From the NCBI GenBank assembly GCA_003166915.1, contig PMUK01000189.1:1-64000 (forward strand): 64,000 bases of DNA, in the 5' to 3' direction. Position numbers and translations under genes: made by a program. Each line of letters starts with the position of its first letter. The stretch's first letter is position 1. The stretch comes from Candidatus Cybelea palsarum (GTDB lineage: Bacteria > Vulcanimicrobiota > Vulcanimicrobiia > Vulcanimicrobiales > Vulcanimicrobiaceae). Below, piece by piece: positions 46,512 through 55,838 of this stretch. A model generated the notes under the pieces. The model ran no database searches. It had not been told where the DNA came from and saw only the letters and a program-made list of their open reading frames with translations.

Positions 46512-49500
46512 CCGCGAACGTAACCGCCCCGTCCCCCGTCGACTCCGCTGGGGGCGACGCTGCGAAAGACCTCCTGGCCAAGCTGACCGAGTCGAACCGC
46601 GCCTTTGCGAGCACGATCGAACGGTTGAAGTCGCTGCGCCGCATCGCCGGAAAGAAGCCAGGCGGATATGCGCTGCACGAAACGATCGCGGCGGCGCGGC
46701 CGGCGCTCCTAGCGGCGTTGCACGGCGAGCTGGGCGGCTGCGTGCTGGTCGTGCTTCCGACTCCGGATGCGGCGGAGCGGAGCTTCGCCGACCTGCTGTA
46801 CTACCTCGAGGACTGCAGCGAACGCATTGCGCTGGTTCGGTCGCGCGACGAAGCGCTTGGCGCGATCGAGAGCCCATCGGAGCGCAGCGCGCGAATGACC
46901 TTGCTCGCCGATCTCGCCGACGGCGCCCCGCGGATCGTCTTGGCGCCGATCGCCGCCGTCCGTCAGCGCTTGATGTCGCGCTCGCGCTTCGACGAGCTCC
47001 GCTTTGAACTGCATCCCGGCGACGAGGCCGGTTGGGAACGTTTGCAGCGGCGGCTCTTCGATCTCGGCTACGTGCGGTGCGACGTGGTCAGCGCGGTTGG
47101 CGAGTACGCCGTACGCGGCGGAATCATCGACCTTTTTGCCGCTACCGCCGACTCCCCCGTCCGCATCGAGTTCTTCGGCGACGCGATCGAATCTCTGCGA
47201 GCCTTTTCGATCGAATCGCAACGCAGCAATACCTCGATCGATCGGCTCGCGATAACGCCTTGGGAAGACCCGGCTACCGAAAACGCGCAGAATTTTGGGA
47301 GCGAGAGCATCTTCGATTATCTACCCTCCGACGCCACGGTCGTGCTGGAAGAACCATCCACGATCGCTGCAGTCGCCAACGCGCTCGACGAAGAACGCAA
47401 TCGGGAGCGTCACACGCTGCTCGCGGACGAGGATGCCGGCGAAGCGCTGCGTGCCGAGCTTTCCGCGACGCCGATTTCGCTGCGCGACGTGGGCGCGCTC
47501 GTCGCAGCGCATGCGACGCTCGTCTTCCCCGGCACGATCGAGATGGGCGAGCACGGAACGGATTGGGCGCCGCCGGCCATCGAGTCGTTCGTTTTCGAAT
47601 GCCGGCCGGTGGAACATTTCAATCGTCAGCTCGGGCTTTTCACCGAAGCGATGCGCGAATGGGTCGCAAACGGCGAGCACGTCTTCATCGTGAGCGCTGC
47701 GGTTTCGCGCACGATCGACCTCTTGCAAGCGGCGCAAATTGACGTTGGCATACGGGCGCGGGGAAGCGTTCTGGTCGATCATGGGTCGATCGAATCGGGC
47801 TATTGGATGCCGAGCCTGCGGCTGCGCGTGCTGGGGGATCGCGAGATCTTCGGCGCGCCGCCCAAGCGCGTCAAGATGCGTGCCATCAAGGAAGGCGTGC
47901 CCGTCACGCTGGCAGATCTGCGCGTCGGCGACTATGTCGTGCATGCGGTGCACGGCATCGGCCAATATCTGGGCCTGCGCGCCGAGATGATTCTGGGCGC
48001 GACGCAAGATTATCTGGATCTGCGCTATGCCGGCAGCGATCGGATGCTGGTGCCGGTCACGCAGATGCATCAGATCGCGAAGTACTCGGCGGCCGAAGGG
48101 CAGAGCCCTCGACTTTCCAAGATGGGCGGCGCCGACTGGGCGCGCACGAAAACGCGCGTCAGCGAATCGCTGGCGAAAGTTGCCGACGAGTTGGTCAAGC
48201 TCTACGCCGAACGCGAGATGTCGCGGGGCTTCGCCTTTGGCCCCGACACCACGTGGCAGGCCGAGATGGAGGAGGCTTTTCCGTACGAACCAACGCCCGA
48301 CCAGCAGAAAGCATTCGACGCCACCAAATCCGATATGGAGTCCGCGCGGCCGATGGACCGGCTCATCTGCGGCGACGTCGGCTATGGGAAGACCGAAGTA
48401 GCGATGCGCGCCGCCTTCAAAGCGATCGCGGACAAGAAGCAGGTCGCGGTGCTGGTCCCGACGACGCTACTGGCGGATCAGCACTTCCGCACCTTCAGTG
48501 CGCGTTTCGGCGCCTTTCCGGTGCGCGTCGAGGGGCTCTCGCGTTTCACTCCAAAGCCCCATCAGAAACGGATTTTGGAAGATCTCGCGCAAGGGAAGGT
48601 CGACGTCGTCATCGGTACGCACCGGCTGTTGCAGAAAGACGTCGCGTTTGCCGATCTCGGCTTGATCGTCATCGACGAAGAGCAGCGGTTCGGAGTCATG
48701 CACAAGGAACGACTGAAGGGATACCGCGCGAGCGTGGACGTCTTGACGCTCTCCGCGACGCCGATTCCGCGCACGCTGCACATGTCGCTCATGGGCGTCC
48801 GCGATCTGTCGCTGATTCAGACGGCGCCGAAGAACCGGATGTCGATCAAGACGCTCGTCGTGCCGGCCAGCGACGCCGTGGTGCAGCGCGCGATCGCCGC
48901 CGAGCTCGACCGCGGCGGTCAAGTTTACTACTTGCACAACCGAGTGGAATCCATCTACGCCGTGCGTAACGCGCTCGAGCAGCTCTCGCCCCGCGCGCGC
49001 ATCGGCGTGGGGCACGGCCAGATGCGAGAATCGGAGCTCGAACCCGTGATGCAGCGATTCATCGACCGCGAGCTCGACGTGCTCGTCGCGACGACGATCA
49101 TTGAAAACGGGATCGACATTCCCAACGTCAACACGATGATCGTCAGCGATTCCGACCGATTCGGGCTGGCGCAGCTCTACCAGCTTCGCGGTCGAGTCGG
49201 ACGCTCGAATCATCAGGCCTATTGCTATTTGCTCTACCAAGGGCACAAAGCGCTTACCGAAGAGGCGAAGGCACGGCTCGAGGCGATCCGGGAATTTGCG
49301 CACTTGGGATCGGGCTTGCAGATCGCGATGCGCGATCTCGAAATTCGCGGCGCCGGCAACCTGCTGGGATCGGCACAGTCCGGCTTCATTGCGTCGGTCG
49401 GGTTCGACACCTACTGCGAACTCTTAGCCCAGGCGATTGCGCAGCGGCGCGGGGGGCCCGCTGCGCTCGAAGAACGCCAAGAAGCCGTGATCGACGTGAA

Positions 49501-49900
49501 GATCGACGCGTTCATCCCCAACGACTACATTGGCCAGGTCTCCCAGAAGATCGCCATCTACCAGCAGCTGGCGAAGGCTCGCACGCAAGAGGAGGTCGAG
49601 GAGGTGGCCGCGGGTGTGCGGGATCGCTTTGGCGCCTTCCCGTCACCCCTCGCGAACCTGGTGGAGCTCACCAAACTGCGCGCGGTCGCACTGCGCAAAC
49701 GCGTTACCCGGGTCGTCGTGGACGAGCGCCGGCTCACCCTAGGGGTTGGGTCGGGTTTCGAGCTCGATCCCGCGGCCGTGCCGAAGCTTCAGGCCCTTAC
49801 CAAGAACCGCTTCCGCTTCACCGACGGGCGCATTCTGGTCGACCTGCCGGGCAGCCCGAATTGGATGCCGCTGCTCCGAAAACTGCTGGAAGCCCTATAG
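46508..49900 (+). CDS. mfd: Transcription-repair coupling factor
   Basis: 1130 residues. Domains in order: UvrB-homology region (residues ~40-330), RNAP-interaction CarD-like domain (LRVGDYVVHAVHGIGQYLGL near 475), a superfamily 2 helicase core with Walker A GDVGYGKTEVAMRAAF, DEEQ box VIDEEQRFGVMHKE and motif VI QLRGRVGRS, and the C-terminal TRCF domain. It removes stalled RNA polymerase and recruits UvrA. ATG overlaps the preceding stop, so mfd shares a transcript with the glycan genes. Confidence 0.97.
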   Translation: MTANVTAPSPVDSAGGDAAKDLLAKLTESNRAFASTIERLKSLRRIAGKKPGGYALHETIAAARPALLAALHGELGGCVLVVLPTPDAAERSFADLLYYLEDCSERIALVRSRDEALGAIESPSERSARMTLLADLADGAPRIVLAPIAAVRQRLMSRSRFDELRFELHPGDEAGWERLQRRLFDLGYVRCDVVSAVGEYAVRGGIIDLFAATADSPVRIEFFGDAIESLRAFSIESQRSNTSIDRLAITPWEDPATENAQNFGSESIFDYLPSDATVVLEEPSTIAAVANALDEERNRERHTLLADEDAGEALRAELSATPISLRDVGALVAAHATLVFPGTIEMGEHGTDWAPPAIESFVFECRPVEHFNRQLGLFTEAMREWVANGEHVFIVSAAVSRTIDLLQAAQIDVGIRARGSVLVDHGSIESGYWMPSLRLRVLGDREIFGAPPKRVKMRAIKEGVPVTLADLRVGDYVVHAVHGIGQYLGLRAEMILGATQDYLDLRYAGSDRMLVPVTQMHQIAKYSAAEGQSPRLSKMGGADWARTKTRVSESLAKVADELVKLYAEREMSRGFAFGPDTTWQAEMEEAFPYEPTPDQQKAFDATKSDMESARPMDRLICGDVGYGKTEVAMRAAFKAIADKKQVAVLVPTTLLADQHFRTFSARFGAFPVRVEGLSRFTPKPHQKRILEDLAQGKVDVVIGTHRLLQKDVAFADLGLIVIDEEQRFGVMHKERLKGYRASVDVLTLSATPIPRTLHMSLMGVRDLSLIQTAPKNRMSIKTLVVPASDAVVQRAIAAELDRGGQVYYLHNRVESIYAVRNALEQLSPRARIGVGHGQMRESELEPVMQRFIDRELDVLVATTIIENGIDIPNVNTMIVSDSDRFGLAQLYQLRGRVGRSNHQAYCYLLYQGHKALTEEAKARLEAIREFAHLGSGLQIAMRDLEIRGAGNLLGSAQSGFIASVGFDTYCELLAQAIAQRRGGPAALEERQEAVIDVKIDAFIPNDYIGQVSQKIAIYQQLAKARTQEEVEEVAAGVRDRFGAFPSPLANLVELTKLRAVALRKRVTRVVVDERRLTLGVGSGFELDPAAVPKLQALTKNRFRFTDGRILVDLPGSPNWMPLLRKLLEAL

Positions 49901-50042
49901 CCCTCGTCGTTCCCAGGGGGCGTCGAGGCCGCCTGGGTGCCCCCTAATCGAAGGAACGGGGGCGCGGCGCGCGAACGAGCCCGCCGTGATGCGGGGCTCC
50001 GGGCCCCGTGTACTATGCACTATTATCCAATCGGAGCAATTA
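49901..50042. other. Intergenic spacer with short hairpins
   Basis: 142 nt between mfd and the foldase gene. It holds CGGGGC/GCCCCG at 49998-50014 with a 5-nt loop and an imperfect CCCAGG/CCTGGG stem near 49913. No T tract or ORF of merit is seen; a promoter for the foldase gene is expected but not defined. Confidence 0.4.
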
Positions 50043-51035
50043 ATGTCGAATGTCCAACGCCTCACCGTAGGCCTGGCCGCCCTTCTCTTCGGCACGTCGC
50101 TAGCGGCGTGCGCATCGGGCGGTACCGTCGCGACGGTGAATGGCCAACCGATCAGCGAATCCGCATTTAACACAAAGCTGGAAGGGACGCCGCTGGCGCG
50201 CACGGTCTTGCAGCAAATGGTGCAAGACGCGTTGATCGATCAATACGCCAAGAACAATAACATCACCATCAGCGATGCCGAGATCAGCGCGCGCGAAGAC
50301 CAGATCAAGCAGAACTTTCCGGCTGGCTCGTGGGATGAGATGCTGAAGTCGCGTGGCCTTTCCGAAGACGACGTTCACGCCGCGCTGCGCGAGCAGCTGA
50401 TCCTCGACAAGGCGCTGGGTTCGCAAGTGAAGATCGCGCCGGCCCAGATCAAGGATTACTTCGACAAGAATCGCGCCACGTTCGATAAGCCCGAGCAAGT
50501 AACGGCCCGTCACATCTTGGTGCCGAACTTGGCCGAAGCGCAGAAAGTCGAGCAGCTTCTCAAATCCGGACAGAGCTTTGGCGACGTTGCCAAGCAATAT
50601 TCGACCGATCCCGGCAGCAAGGACAAAGGCGGCGAGCTGGGCACCTTCAAGAAAGGGCAGATGGTGCCCGCATTCGATAAGGTAGCGTTCTCCGCGCCGG
50701 TCAACGCAATTAGCGCGCCGGTGAAATCGCCCTTCGGCTATCACATCATTCAAGTCGAAGCGCGCATTCCGGGACAGACCGCAACGCTGGCCAGCGCGAC
50801 GCCGCAGATCACCGATACCTTGCGTCAGCAGCAAGAGGCGCCGCTGATTCAGCCGTTCCTCCAAGGTCTGCAGCAGAAAGCCGATATTAAGGTCAACAAT
50901 CCGACCTTTGCCGGCCTCTTCGCAACGCCGATGCCCGCAGGCGGAATGCCCCCGGCGGGTTCGGCTGCGCCGAGTGCAGCGGCTTCGCCGGCGGCTAGCG
51001 CCCCGGCCGGTTCGCCCGCGCCCTCCTCGACGTAA
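50043..51035 (+). CDS. PrsA/SurA-type peptidyl-prolyl isomerase lipoprotein
   Basis: 330 residues. A lipobox (SLAAC, Cys at ~23) places it on a membrane surface. A SurA-like chaperone helix region (residues ~55-130) precedes one parvulin domain (TARHILVPN...LLKSGQSFGDVAKQYSTDPG, KDKGGELGTFKKGQMVPAF), and the tail is Ala/Pro/Ser-rich. It folds exported or outer-membrane proteins. Start ATG chosen for the intact signal. Confidence 0.92.
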   Translation: MSNVQRLTVGLAALLFGTSLAACASGGTVATVNGQPISESAFNTKLEGTPLARTVLQQMVQDALIDQYAKNNNITISDAEISAREDQIKQNFPAGSWDEMLKSRGLSEDDVHAALREQLILDKALGSQVKIAPAQIKDYFDKNRATFDKPEQVTARHILVPNLAEAQKVEQLLKSGQSFGDVAKQYSTDPGSKDKGGELGTFKKGQMVPAFDKVAFSAPVNAISAPVKSPFGYHIIQVEARIPGQTATLASATPQITDTLRQQQEAPLIQPFLQGLQQKADIKVNNPTFAGLFATPMPAGGMPPAGSAAPSAAASPAASAPAGSPAPSST

Positions 51036-51044
51036 ATCTCGCAA

Positions 51045-51074
51045 GCGGCGGTGTCCTCACCGGGACACCGCCGC
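51045..51074 (+). terminator. 12-bp perfect hairpin after the foldase gene
   Basis: GCGGCGGTGTCC pairs with GGACACCGCCGC across a 6-nt loop, 10 nt after the stop codon. There is no T tract, so it may be a rho-dependent end or an mRNA-stabilising stem-loop. Confidence 0.5.
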
Positions 51075-51094
51075 GCGGTTGCGAAGGACGCGGC

Positions 51095-52282
51095 GTGTTG
51101 GTTCGTATCGCGGGTCTCGGCCCGGGTGATCCCGGGCTGCTGACCATTGGCAGCCTCGACGCGCTGCGTGCGATCGGGAAGGCCGTCGCCCTGCTTGCAC
51201 CGCCGGATTTGACGGCGTATCTCGAACGCAACGGCGTCACGATCGTTCGCGACGCAGTGGACGATCCGGCGCTTTTTGTGCGCGGAAGTTCCGAGGAGAT
51301 CGGACGTTTCGCGGATCGGCTCTGCAGCGGCGCGTACGGCGACTCGCTCGGTCTGGGCGTGCTTGGAAACCCCCTCTCCGATTTTCCGGGCCTCCCTTCG
51401 TTGCTGCGGGTATTGGAATCGCGCGGCGTCGCCGCCCACATCGTACCCGGCGTTCCGCGCGCGACGCTCTCCGCGTCGATCGCGATGCCGCTGGTGCCGT
51501 TGCCGCCACGGTCGGCGCACTATTCGTGGGACGACTTGGTCGAGATCATGGCCCGGTTGCGCATGGGCTGCCCGTGGGATCGCGAGCAGACGCATCGCAC
51601 GCTCGTTCCGTACCTGATCGAAGAGACGTACGAGGTGGTCGAGGCGATCGAAGGGCCGCACCTCGACGCCCTTTGCGAGGAGCTGGGCGACTTGCTCTTG
51701 CAGGTGCTCTTTCACGCGCAGGTCGCCATGGAAGTTGGAAAGTTCAGCATCGCCGACGTTGTCGACGCGCTCTCCAACAAGATGGTCCGCCGTCATCCGC
51801 ACGTCTTCGGCGATGCGGTCATCGAAGACGTGGACGCGCAATGGCGCAGTTGGGAAAAGCTTAAAGCGCTGGAAAAAACGGGGCGCCAGCGTAAGAGCCG
51901 CCTCGACGGAATTCCCGTCCAGCTCGGTGCGTTGCAGCGCGGTCAGCGTATGCAGGAGAAGGCCGCACGCGTCGGGTTTGACTGGCCCAACGCCGCCGGC
52001 ATTTTGGAAAAGCTCTCTGAGGAGCTTGGCGAGCTCGCCGAGGCGCGTCGCCTGCCCCAAGACGATCCCGGGGTACGCGAAGAACTCGGCGACGTTTTCT
52101 TCACGCTGGTCAATCTGTCGCGCGCACTGGGCATCGACGCCGAGACGGCGATGCGCGAAGCCAACGAGAAGTTCTACAAACGTTTTTCCTTCATGGAAGA
52201 GCGAGCGACGAAAAGCGGAAAGAGCATTTCGGATCTCTCGTTCGACGAACTCGAGGTACTGTGGCAACTGGCGAAGATTTGA
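51095..52282 (+). CDS. mazG: Tetrapyrrole methylase-like + MazG nucleotide pyrophosphohydrolase
   Basis: 395 residues, of the YabN type. The N-terminal ~145 residues resemble SAM-dependent tetrapyrrole methylases ([29 protein letters not shown]). MazG domains follow with two EExxE...ExxD sites ([12 protein letters not shown]...EELGDLLLQ and [12 protein letters not shown]...REELGDVFF). MazG clears non-canonical NTPs. GTG start; the kal gene starts inside its 3' end with a 22-nt overlap. Confidence 0.93.
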   Translation: MLVRIAGLGPGDPGLLTIGSLDALRAIGKAVALLAPPDLTAYLERNGVTIVRDAVDDPALFVRGSSEEIGRFADRLCSGAYGDSLGLGVLGNPLSDFPGLPSLLRVLESRGVAAHIVPGVPRATLSASIAMPLVPLPPRSAHYSWDDLVEIMARLRMGCPWDREQTHRTLVPYLIEETYEVVEAIEGPHLDALCEELGDLLLQVLFHAQVAMEVGKFSIADVVDALSNKMVRRHPHVFGDAVIEDVDAQWRSWEKLKALEKTGRQRKSRLDGIPVQLGALQRGQRMQEKAARVGFDWPNAAGILEKLSEELGELAEARRLPQDDPGVREELGDVFFTLVNLSRALGIDAETAMREANEKFYKRFSFMEERATKSGKSISDLSFDELEVLWQLAKI

Positions 52283-52659
52283 CCGCAAAACTGCGGGTAC
52301 GCATGAGCACGCTCGACGCGCACTATGGCGGAAGTCTCGTCGACGGAGCACGCATGCTCGCGCTCTTCGGCGACGTTGCAACGGAGCTATTAATTCGAAT
52401 GGACGGCGATGAGGGACTCTTCGCCGCCTACGATAGCGTCGAGTTCCTCGCGCCGGTCTTCGCCGGCGACTTCATCGAAGCGCAGGGGCGAATCGTCAAG
52501 ATCGGCAAGACGTCGCGCCGCATGGAGTTCGAAGCCCGCAAAGTGATCGCGGCGAGGCCGGAAATCGGCGAAAGCGCCGCCGACGTACTGGACCCGCCGG
52601 TGCTCGTCTGTCGCGCCACGGGCACGTGTGTCACTCCAAAAGCGAAGAAAAGGAAGTAG
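52261..52659 (+). CDS. kal: 3-aminobutyryl-CoA ammonia-lyase (hotdog fold)
   Basis: 132 residues from a GTG inside the mazG end. It closely matches the Kal pattern: [61 protein letters not shown] (in parts) and MEFEARKVI. Kal eliminates ammonia from 3-aminobutyryl-CoA to give crotonyl-CoA in lysine fermentation, the step before butyryl-CoA. It is therefore the functional partner of kamDE at 11-13 kb and of the acyl-CoA dehydrogenase at 4.8 kb. Other pathway genes (kce, kdd, kamA) are not in the window. Confidence 0.87.
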   Translation: MATGEDLTAKLRVRMSTLDAHYGGSLVDGARMLALFGDVATELLIRMDGDEGLFAAYDSVEFLAPVFAGDFIEAQGRIVKIGKTSRRMEFEARKVIAARPEIGESAADVLDPPVLVCRATGTCVTPKAKKRK

Positions 52660-52670
52660 GGCGCGACTTT

Positions 52671-54059
52671 TTAGGCGAGGCGTTCGTGCGTTTTGCGCTT
52701 CCAAACGAACTCGTAGTATGAGAACTGCAGTGCGAGCGCGACGCAATACGCGATCGGATAGCCGAGCCAGACGCCGTCGAGGCCGATACGGTGCATCAGC
52801 AGATACGCGGCCGGCACTTCGACGCCCCAGATTGCGAATATCCCGATTGCCGTCGGCCACAGCACCGTGCCGCTCCCTCGCATCAGACCGCTGAGAACCG
52901 CGGAGTTTCCAAAGACCGCGTAGCTCCACAACGTGATCATCAGAAGTTGATGGGCGATGCGCAGCGTGTTCGGATTGGTAATGAACCATCCTAGAATGAA
53001 CCAGGCAAAGAGATAACACGCGCCGATCAGCACCGCACCGATCGCATAGTTCAAGCCAACGGCCGAACGAACGACGCTGCCGAGCTTATCTTCTCGTCGC
53101 GCGCCGATGCACTGCGCTCCGAAGATCGAGGCCGCGATGCCAATAGAGATGGCCGGAAACTGTACGTAGCCGACAACCTGATTGACCGCACCGTACGCGG
53201 CGGTCGCACTCGATCCGAAGCGGTTCACGAACGAGATGACCGCGATCTCGGCCAGCGAAACCATCATTACCTGCAGTGCGGTCGGCAGCCCGATGCGCAG
53301 CACCGCTCCGAGAATATTCCAATCGATCCACATGTCGGCCAGCGTCTCGCGATCGAACTTCAACGGATGGTTCTTACGCGCAAGATAGTAGAGCAGCCAC
53401 CCCAGCGCGGCCGTATTGGCGATAACTCCGGCGACCGCCGCGCTGACGACGCCCAGCTTCGGCAAGCCCAAGAGTCCGACGATAAAAACCGGCGTTACGG
53501 TAATCGCAAGCACGCTCGATACGATGAGCGTGTAAAACGGCGTCGTCGAGTCGCCGGTCCCCCGCAAAATCGTTACGTAGACGAAATAGACGAAAAAGAC
53601 CGGCATCGTAAGGAAAATCACCCGAGCGTAGGCGTCGGACTGCGCCAGGATGTCGGGCGGGGTGGCCAGCCATCCCAAGACCGTCGACGACCCAATCGTT
53701 CCAACGATGGCGACGAAGATGCCGAGGTAGAGCGCCGCCCCGAGCACCGTGCCGGCTATTTTCTTGACCTTGTGGAAGTCTTTCGCTCCGAAGGCCTGCC
53801 CGACCAAGACGCTGCTGCCGCTCGAAACGCCGAAGACGAACGAGAACAGTAGGAAAACGATCGGAAAGACGGCCGAGACGGCACCGAGCGCTTGGGTGGA
53901 GATCAGGCGCCCGATCCAGATACTGGCCATCGTTTGCGAGGCCGATTGCAAGACGTTGCTCAGCATCAGAGGCACCAGAAAAACGAGGAGGATCTGCCAC
54001 ATCGGCTTGCCCTCCTCGAAAATGTTGACCCCGCGATGCTGCGGTCGCGTTTGCGCCAA
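52671..54059 (-). CDS. MATE-family multidrug efflux transporter
   Basis: 462 residues, 12 helices in two similar halves, with the family pattern (LVPLMLSNVLQSASQTMASIW, IGRLISTQALGAVSAVFPI, GVSSGSSVLVGQAFGA). It exports cationic drugs using Na+ or H+. It follows the PadR regulator on the same strand by 13 nt. TTG start at 54059 is tentative. Confidence 0.92.
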   Translation of the reverse strand: MAQTRPQHRGVNIFEEGKPMWQILLVFLVPLMLSNVLQSASQTMASIWIGRLISTQALGAVSAVFPIVFLLFSFVFGVSSGSSVLVGQAFGAKDFHKVKKIAGTVLGAALYLGIFVAIVGTIGSSTVLGWLATPPDILAQSDAYARVIFLTMPVFFVYFVYVTILRGTGDSTTPFYTLIVSSVLAITVTPVFIVGLLGLPKLGVVSAAVAGVIANTAALGWLLYYLARKNHPLKFDRETLADMWIDWNILGAVLRIGLPTALQVMMVSLAEIAVISFVNRFGSSATAAYGAVNQVVGYVQFPAISIGIAASIFGAQCIGARREDKLGSVVRSAVGLNYAIGAVLIGACYLFAWFILGWFITNPNTLRIAHQLLMITLWSYAVFGNSAVLSGLMRGSGTVLWPTAIGIFAIWGVEVPAAYLLMHRIGLDGVWLGYPIAYCVALALQFSYYEFVWKRKTHERLA

Positions 54060-54072
54060 TCCTGCGAACCCC

Positions 54073-54549
54073 TTACTCTGTTGCCAGCACTTCGTAAATC
54101 TCTTTGCGCGCTTTGTCGAGCAACTCGCGCACGCGCTCGATGCTTTCGGGTTTGGAATTGTAGCCGAGCTGTGAAACCGCTTGCATCAGTCGAGCCGCCG
54201 AATCGCGCATTTGCGCCCGCCGGTCCCGCGTGCCCTCTTCCTCGCCGTCATCTTCGAAAAAGCGACCGATGTCGGCCCAGCGCTCTTCCATGATTTTTCG
54301 TCCTTTCTCGGTGAGTTCGTAGATGCGGCGACCCTCCTCGTCGCGGCCGGCGATGAAACCGGCGGCCTCGAGCGCGGCGAGCAGCGGATAGACCGAGCCG
54401 GCGCCTCCGGCCCATCCCTTCTCCCGTATCTCGCGAATCAGGTCGTAGCCGTGCCGCGGTGTCTCGCTAAGCAGTTTGAGCAGGGCAAACTTGAGAATTC
54501 CACGCTTTAACCGCCGCATTCCGTGCCGGCGCATTCCCCATCTATGCAT
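54073..54549 (-). CDS. PadR-family transcriptional regulator
   Basis: 158 residues. A winged-helix N-terminus (KRGILKFALLKLLSETPRHGYDLIREI, SVYPLLAALEAAGFIAGR, YELTEKGRKIMEE, in parts) precedes a long C-terminal dimerisation helix. Members repress an adjacent transporter and respond to its substrate. It leads the MATE gene, and the dyad at 54569 lies in its promoter. Confidence 0.92.
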   Translation of the reverse strand: MHRWGMRRHGMRRLKRGILKFALLKLLSETPRHGYDLIREIREKGWAGGAGSVYPLLAALEAAGFIAGRDEEGRRIYELTEKGRKIMEERWADIGRFFEDDGEEEGTRDRRAQMRDSAARLMQAVSQLGYNSKPESIERVRELLDKARKEIYEVLATE

Positions 54550-54568
54550 GCTGCCAATAGTATACGAT

Positions 54569-54580
54569 ATATCGCGATAT
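54569..54580. promoter_or_regulatory. Perfect 12-bp palindrome, candidate PadR operator
   Basis: ATATCGCGATAT starts 20 bp upstream of the PadR ATG within an AT-rich stretch. A perfect dyad in this position suggests autoregulation of the PadR-MATE operon. Binding is inferred. Confidence 0.6.
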
Positions 54581-54594
54581 TGTCACCCCTTCGA

Positions 54595-54670
54595 CCCTTC
54601 GACAAGCTCAGGGCAGGCTGAGCTCAGGATGACATCCTTCGATGGAGCTTGTCCTGAGCGAAGTCGAAGC
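54595..54670. repeat. Dispersed dyad repeat, long form
   Basis: A CCTTCGACAAGCTCAGG-type left half, a second GCTCAGGATGAC half and a GTCCTGAGCGAAGTCGAAGC right half form a fold-back structure. The right end stops 5 nt before the rqcP-like ATG, so it forms that gene's leader. Confidence 0.85.
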
Positions 54671-54675
54671 GTCCG

Positions 54676-54966
54676 ATGGCGAAGTCTGGCGGCGTGCGGT
54701 TGGACAAGTTCATGAAGGTCTCGCGGTTGGCCAAACGGCGAAGCGAGGCGCACGAGGCTCTGGAGCACGGACGAATCACCAGGGACGGAAAGCCGCTCAA
54801 GCCGGGCTATCAGGTTAAGCCTGGAGACGTTCTCGAGATCCACTACGCGACGAGGTTCCTGACGGTCCGCGTGCGCGAAGTACCGTTGCGCGTCACGCCG
54901 GCCACGAAACCGGCCGAGCTCTACGAGATTCTCGACTCCCGGCGGGACGAGGCGGAGTGGATATGA
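54676..54966 (+). CDS. S4-domain RNA-binding protein (RqcP/Hsp15 type)
   Basis: 96 residues. A single S4 domain covers residues ~8-55 (RLDKFMKVSRLAKRRSEAHEAL, GRITRDGKPLKPGYQVKPGD, in parts). RqcP/Hsp15 proteins bind obstructed 50S subunits and help tail nascent chains. The ATG has the repeat's right half as leader; the stop overlaps the whiA ATG. Confidence 0.9.
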   Translation: MAKSGGVRLDKFMKVSRLAKRRSEAHEALEHGRITRDGKPLKPGYQVKPGDVLEIHYATRFLTVRVREVPLRVTPATKPAELYEILDSRRDEAEWI

Positions 54967-55829
54967 TCTCGGCCGACACGAAGGACGCGCTCGCGCGCGA
55001 GCTTCCCGACGAGCGGCATTGCCGCGATTCACTGCTCGCCGGACTCTGCGTGTACGGCAGCATCGACGGCCACTTTGTGACGCATCGCAACGCCGTCGCG
55101 CGCCTGTTTTGGTCGCTGCTGGAGGAGCGTAAGGTTCACGCCATTGAGACACGCGCCCCCACCCGGCTGCAGCGCTTACCGACCTTCGCAGTGAGATTGC
55201 CGCAACGGCTGCGCGCGATGCCCCCCAAACCCGTACGCAAGTGCGATCGTTTGATCGAAGTGCGCGCCGCCTTCTTAGCATGCGGCTCGCTGGCGGCGGG
55301 AGCGCGCGGCTACCACCTCGAGTTCGTCGTCCGTGACGAAGGTGTCGCCGCGCGGTTGACGTGGATGTTGCGCAGCAACGGGGCCGCGGCAAAAGAGATG
55401 CACCGAAAGGGACGAGCCGTTCTCTATCTCAAGGATTTCGACGCGATCGCGGAGCTGCTGACGCGCATCGGCGCTTTCGCAGCGGTGCTGCGGCTCGAGG
55501 ACGTGCGCGCCTTGCGCGAAACCAAGAACCGCATTCATCGCCTAGTGAATACCGAGGCTGCGAACCTGCAGCGCAGCGCCCAGGCAGGTGCCCAACAGCG
55601 GCGCGTCATCGAGTTTTTGCAGAGCGCCTACGGTTTGTCGCGGCTGACGCCGCCGCTGCGCGAAGTCGCCGAGCTTCGCCTACGTCATCCCGACGAGTCG
55701 CTTGCAGAGCTGGGTCGCCGCTGCAATCCGCCCATCGGTAAACCGAGCGTCAGCAGCCGGCTGGGCGCATTGACCAGGTTGGCCGACAACCTGCGCGGCA
55801 AGCAGGGGAGCGCGAAAGCGGCCCGGTAA
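54963..55829 (+). CDS. whiA: DNA-binding protein WhiA
   Basis: 288 residues, LAGLIDADG-homing-endonuclease-like N-terminus (LLAGLCVYGSIDG near residues 20-40, EFVVRDEGVAARL) and a C-terminal helix-turn-helix (LREVAELRLRHPDESLAELG, GKPSVSSRLGALTRLADNL, in parts). NxxN-type conserved TKNRIHRLVNTEAANLQRS (split) supports WhiA. ATGA overlap with the S4 gene fixes the start. WhiA followed by glycolytic genes is a known neighbourhood in some Terrabacteria. Confidence 0.92.
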   Translation: MISADTKDALARELPDERHCRDSLLAGLCVYGSIDGHFVTHRNAVARLFWSLLEERKVHAIETRAPTRLQRLPTFAVRLPQRLRAMPPKPVRKCDRLIEVRAAFLACGSLAAGARGYHLEFVVRDEGVAARLTWMLRSNGAAAKEMHRKGRAVLYLKDFDAIAELLTRIGAFAAVLRLEDVRALRETKNRIHRLVNTEAANLQRSAQAGAQQRRVIEFLQSAYGLSRLTPPLREVAELRLRHPDESLAELGRRCNPPIGKPSVSSRLGALTRLADNLRGKQGSAKAAR

Positions 55830-55838
55830 ACGCGGCTC

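Noticed and set aside
49937-50170. Small plus-strand ORF between mfd and the foldase gene
   Set aside because: Arg/Pro-rich, overlaps the lipoprotein signal in another frame, and has no ribosome site.
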